From Perkinsus chesapeaki (lineage: Eukaryota; Perkinsozoa; Perkinsida; Perkinsidae), in the NCBI GenBank assembly GCA_013115145.1, contig JAAPAO010000306.1, forward strand, positions 1 to 41,215: DNA of 41,215 nt, read 5' to 3'. Every line of letters begins with the position of its first letter. Position 1 is the first letter of the stretch. The notes beneath the pieces are model-generated. The model had not been told where the DNA came from, made no database searches, and worked only from the letters and a program-made list of their open reading frames with translations. Positions 40,961 through 41,215 of this stretch are shown piece by piece. Made by a program: the position numbers and the translations under genes.

Positions 40961-41215
40961 ACTGGTACAAACTTATTTCGTACAGCATAAATTGTTTCAG
41001 TGTCATGTCGTACAGTTGCAACTCGTGCAGTGTCAAATGGTACAGTTTCAACTGTGTTTGTGGCAGTTGGTACAGTGTCATTTCGTCTTGTTGCACTTCG
41101 TACAGTGACATTTCGTACAGCTGTATCTCATACAGTTGCAACTGGTACAGTATCACTACGTACAGTTTCAACTCGTACAGTGTCACTACGTACAGTTTCA
41201 ACTGGTGCAGTGTCA
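40905..41215. repeat. 15-bp tandem satellite (GTACAGTxTCAACTx) cutting the integrase region
   Basis: About 20 degenerate units with the core CGTACAGT and spacing near 15 bp continue to the window edge. Read on minus they give a five-residue period beginning Leu-Tyr, which explains the opposite-strand frame 40911-41201. The array starts inside the integrase zinc domain of the outer element. Confidence 0.85.

Noticed and set aside
41000-41201. Tyr/Leu-rich repeat protein on minus
   Set aside because: It is only the translation of the 15-bp satellite.
1-41215. CRISPR arrays, bacterial operons, riboswitches, prokaryotic origins
   Set aside because: Nothing resembling them; introns, mini-exons and LTR elements mark this as eukaryotic nuclear DNA.
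1-41215. Dinoflagellate-type spliced leader sequence
   Set aside because: I looked for TTTTGGCTCAAG-like strings at gene starts and saw none, so no leader gene or relict leader can be claimed.

Overview
The window looks like nuclear DNA of a flagellated protist, most plausibly an alveolate of the Perkinsus type. This is inference from four things: a subtilase fragment, a SAS6-like protein with a CCDC40-like axonemal protein, intron-dense AT-rich genes, and large LTR retrotransposons. No rRNA or spliced-leader sequence is present to settle it.

Layout. Positions 1-2630 are a mobile-element shore: the end of a Ty3/gypsy-type integrase, a subtilase fragment, and a 1.3 kb TA-flanked transposon with inverted repeats of about 295 bp. 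Positions 2635-29441 are an AT-rich island of ordinary host genes. In order: Mpv17/PMP22 protein (+), a frameshifted pepsin-like protease relic (+), a TylF-like methyltransferase (-), a PH-like/coiled-coil protein (-), a sugar-porter MFS transporter (+), SAS6-like (+), a GT13 N-acetylglucosaminyltransferase (+), a CCDC40-like coiled-coil protein (+), a JmjC/cupin_8 protein (-), and a 12-exon Nudix-IP6K fusion gene (-). Positions 29442-30412 are a non-coding border with short repeats. Positions 30413-40902 are an LTR retrotransposon (gag, protease, RT, RNase H, start of integrase) on +. A complete BEL/Pao-like element on - (31175-37039) sits inside its gag, with 216-bp LTRs and a 4-bp target duplication. 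A 15-bp satellite cuts the outer pol near 40903 and runs off the window.

I rebuilt the exons of the island genes by hand. The methyltransferase, PH-like, MFS, SAS6-like, JmjC and Nudix-IP6K genes each close as one continuous reading frame through GT-AG introns. Most introns are 35-65 nt, often begin GTAATA and consist largely of TAA/TTA triplets. Most single-frame ORFs here therefore only show pieces of genes.

The main discovery is at 24207-29441. One continuous frame of 1481 codons joins an N-terminal diphosphoinositol-polyphosphate-phosphohydrolase-type Nudix domain to a C-terminal inositol hexakisphosphate kinase (IPK family). These are the hydrolase and the synthase of inositol pyrophosphates, in one predicted polypeptide. 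The SAS6-like and CCDC40-like genes nearby, separated only by the GT13 gene, form a co-directional group with two cytoskeletal/flagellar members.
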